NCBI GenBank assembly: GCA_934675205.1
Contig: CAKUPQ010000004.1
Location: forward strand, 62,001 to 126,000
DNA from: an uncultured Flavobacteriaceae bacterium
GTDB lineage: Bacteria > Bacteroidota > Bacteroidia > Flavobacteriales > Flavobacteriaceae
DNA: 64,000 nucleotides
Reading direction: 5' to 3'
Below the pieces are notes generated by a model that was not told where the DNA came from, did not search any database, and worked only from the letters and a program-made list of their open reading frames with translations. Made by a program: the position numbers and the translations under genes. Of this stretch, positions 62,780 to 64,000 are shown piece by piece. How positions within the stretch are numbered: position 1 is the first letter of the stretch; each line of letters begins with the position of its first letter.

Positions 62780-62793
62780 TTTTTAAGGTTAAA

Positions 62794-63390
62794 TTATTTC
62801 AAAGACTTGAATTCCTCCCATTCTTTTTTGTTTTTCAAACATAAAACATCAATAGAATTCACATAACTTATTATTCCTTTTTTGTAATAATTTTCAATAA
62901 TTGGTCTAACTTTGGTAAATTGACAAGCATTTAATTGTTCAAATCGTAATTTTGTTTTTTGTTTATTTTTTAATTCTATTTCTAAAAAATTTTTAGTTCC
63001 ATTTGACAATCCATTTTCATAACTAAATTCAAAAAGATAATTTGAAGTTCTCAATCCATTCCAATCTACTCCTGAAATTTCTATCTTTTTTATATCTTCC
63101 GTTTTGATAATTTCTTGAGAAGAGTTTTGTTGAATCAGAATTTCATTTTCTTTAAGTTCAAAAAAACCAACAAAATCACCTTTTAGTTTTTCAATATCAT
63201 TAAATCCATTTAGCTTAAAAAAGACTCCAATTATAAACAGAAACAAAATAACAGCTAAACAATGTACAGAAATACTTATTTGATAAATATAGTTATCAAA
63301 AAGAATTATCAAAAATAGCAATAAAATTATTGAATTAATTATTCTTGTTCTTGTCCAAGTAAATTTTGGATTGAAAATTCTAAATCTCAT
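62794..63390 (-). CDS. hypothetical membrane protein, 198 aa
   Basis: Two hydrophobic helices (about 15-35 and 42-62; IINSIILLLFLIILFDNYIY, LAVILFLFIIGVFF) near the N-terminus are followed by a cytosolic-like domain rich in beta strands (FFELKENEILIQQ, IKKIEISGVDWNGLR, KNFLEIELKNKQKTKL), as in PH-like domains. I do not recognise it. It is AT-rich, located 14 bases upstream of the 64-aa gene. Confidence 0.6.
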   Translation of the reverse strand: MRFRIFNPKFTWTRTRIINSIILLLFLIILFDNYIYQISISVHCLAVILFLFIIGVFFKLNGFNDIEKLKGDFVGFFELKENEILIQQNSSQEIIKTEDIKKIEISGVDWNGLRTSNYLFEFSYENGLSNGTKNFLEIELKNKQKTKLRFEQLNACQFTKVRPIIENYYKKGIISYVNSIDVLCLKNKKEWEEFKSLK

Positions 63391-63413
63391 TTAATTTTTA
63401 ATGTACTTATAAA

Positions 63414-63437
63414 GATTGCTTCGTTCCTCGCAATAAC
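63414..63437. repeat. partial copy of the CATTGCGAACG-class repeat
   Basis: GATTGCTTCGTTCCTCGCAATAAC is the right arm of the family (as in 5795-5818) with one change near its end. Confidence 0.55.
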
Positions 63438-63443
63438 AAAACC

Positions 63444-64000
63444 CTACTGAACACTAAAAGTAGTTCCCTCTTTAGAATCTTTGAGCTGTATTCCCAAAGC
63501 TGAAAGTTCATCTCTGATTTGGTCGGAAAGTGCAAAGTTTTTATCTGCTCTGGCTTGGTTTCGCATTGCGATAAGCATATTGACTACACCCTCTAATTTA
63601 TCGTTGTTCAATTCCAATTGGTTAGAATCCTGCAATCCTAAAACATCAAATACAAAAGCATTCAGCGTTTCTTTTAAAAGCTCCAAATCAGAAGTTGAAA
63701 TCGTTGCTTTATTTTCCTTTACGGAATTGATGAATTTCACAGCCTCAAACATCGTAGCAATCAAAATCGGACTGTTGAAATCGTCAAGCAGAGCCTCAAT
63801 ACATTTCTGTTTCCACTGTGAAACATCAAACGAAGATTCTGATGAAGTTTTCAGTTCGTTAAGCGATTTGACAGCCTCCATAAGTCGGTCAAAACCTTTT
63901 TCAGAAGCCAGCATTGCTTCGTTAGAAATATCCAAAACACTTCTGTAATGTGCCTGTAAAAAACAAAATCGCAACACACTCGGAGCAAAAGATTTTTCAA
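63444..64000 (-). CDS. cysS: cysteinyl-tRNA synthetase, C-terminal part (5' end outside window)
   Basis: The frame remains open to base 64000, so 184 residues or so are present: KSFAPSVLRFCFLQAHYRSVLDIS (end of the catalytic domain and start of the stem-contact fold), then the DALR-like helical domain and the C-terminal MRNQARADKNFALSDQIRDELSALGIQLKDSKEGTTFSV, the typical end of CysRS. It charges tRNA-Cys. The catalytic core is beyond the window. Confidence 0.93.
   Translation of the reverse strand, partial: EKSFAPSVLRFCFLQAHYRSVLDISNEAMLASEKGFDRLMEAVKSLNELKTSSESSFDVSQWKQKCIEALLDDFNSPILIATMFEAVKFINSVKENKATISTSDLELLKETLNAFVFDVLGLQDSNQLELNNDKLEGVVNMLIAMRNQARADKNFALSDQIRDELSALGIQLKDSKEGTTFSVQ

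Overview
The window is a low-G+C stretch of a Bacteroidota chromosome, most likely from the family Flavobacteriaceae. The evidence is a type 9 secretion (T9SS) sorting domain, SusC/TonB-type receptor plus DUF4249 lipoprotein, an in-frame Hpt-Adk fusion, a TIGR02757 protein, a zapA/6S-like RNA/rny cluster, many SPII lipoproteins with CSS/SCS lipoboxes, weak Shine-Dalgarno signals, and promoters of the Bacteroidota type (TTG, about 20 bases, TAnnTTTG). No rRNA, tRNA or CRISPR array was recognised.

Layout. 1-881: 3' part of ornithine aminotransferase. 1016-8273: AT-rich accessory genes interleaved with housekeeping genes; two small operons (TPR protein plus 70-aa protein; PD-(D/E)XK-like protein plus two paralogous lipoproteins) each face a divergent XRE regulator across a shared 13-base motif. 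8275-18538: DUF3810 protein, RecD-like helicase, DUF4249/TonB receptor pair, PdxH, a luciferase-like oxidoreductase, RdgB, and a DEAD-box helicase. 18623-22357: a glycosyltransferase and a sigma factor whose ancestral overlap has been split by a 2.06-kb islet bounded by perfect 36-bp direct repeats. The islet carries an XRE repressor with twin operators, a lipoprotein-anchored precursor ending in an 8-cysteine halocin-C8-like tail, and a two-TM peptide. 22406-31157: a TPR histidine kinase/LuxR response-regulator pair followed by an array of eight exported proteins, mostly lipoproteins, with an orphan T9SS sorting-domain fragment inside it. 31301-31483: a MITE-like long hairpin with 10-bp flanking duplications. 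31623-44038: GNAT, class III aminotransferase, RNase Y, 6S-like RNA, ZapA, HU, a 30-aa AURKAIP1/COX24-type ribosomal peptide, RNase E/G, a CBS/CorC membrane protein, Hpt-Adk, a T9SS LRR protein, and LigA. 44126-51169: MarR/GbsR-type regulator, RND pump (MFP, RND, OMF) and universal stress protein as one operon under a palindromic operator. 51331-64000: ThiL, a coiled-coil membrane protein, an ABC transporter whose permease is fused to an M1 aminopeptidase, B12-type ribonucleotide reductase, an orphan histidine kinase, YidD, two small membrane proteins, and the 3' part of cysS.

How the parts fit. Most genes are housekeeping (RNA decay, nucleotide metabolism, cofactor salvage, DNA ligation, cell division). 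The accessory content is concentrated in AT-rich islets with their own XRE regulators. Several intergenic spaces hold recurrent palindromic repeat families rather than genes. The best candidate for an undescribed system is the 19699-21793 islet: a compact, repressor-controlled, bacteriocin-like unit inserted at a gene-gene overlap.
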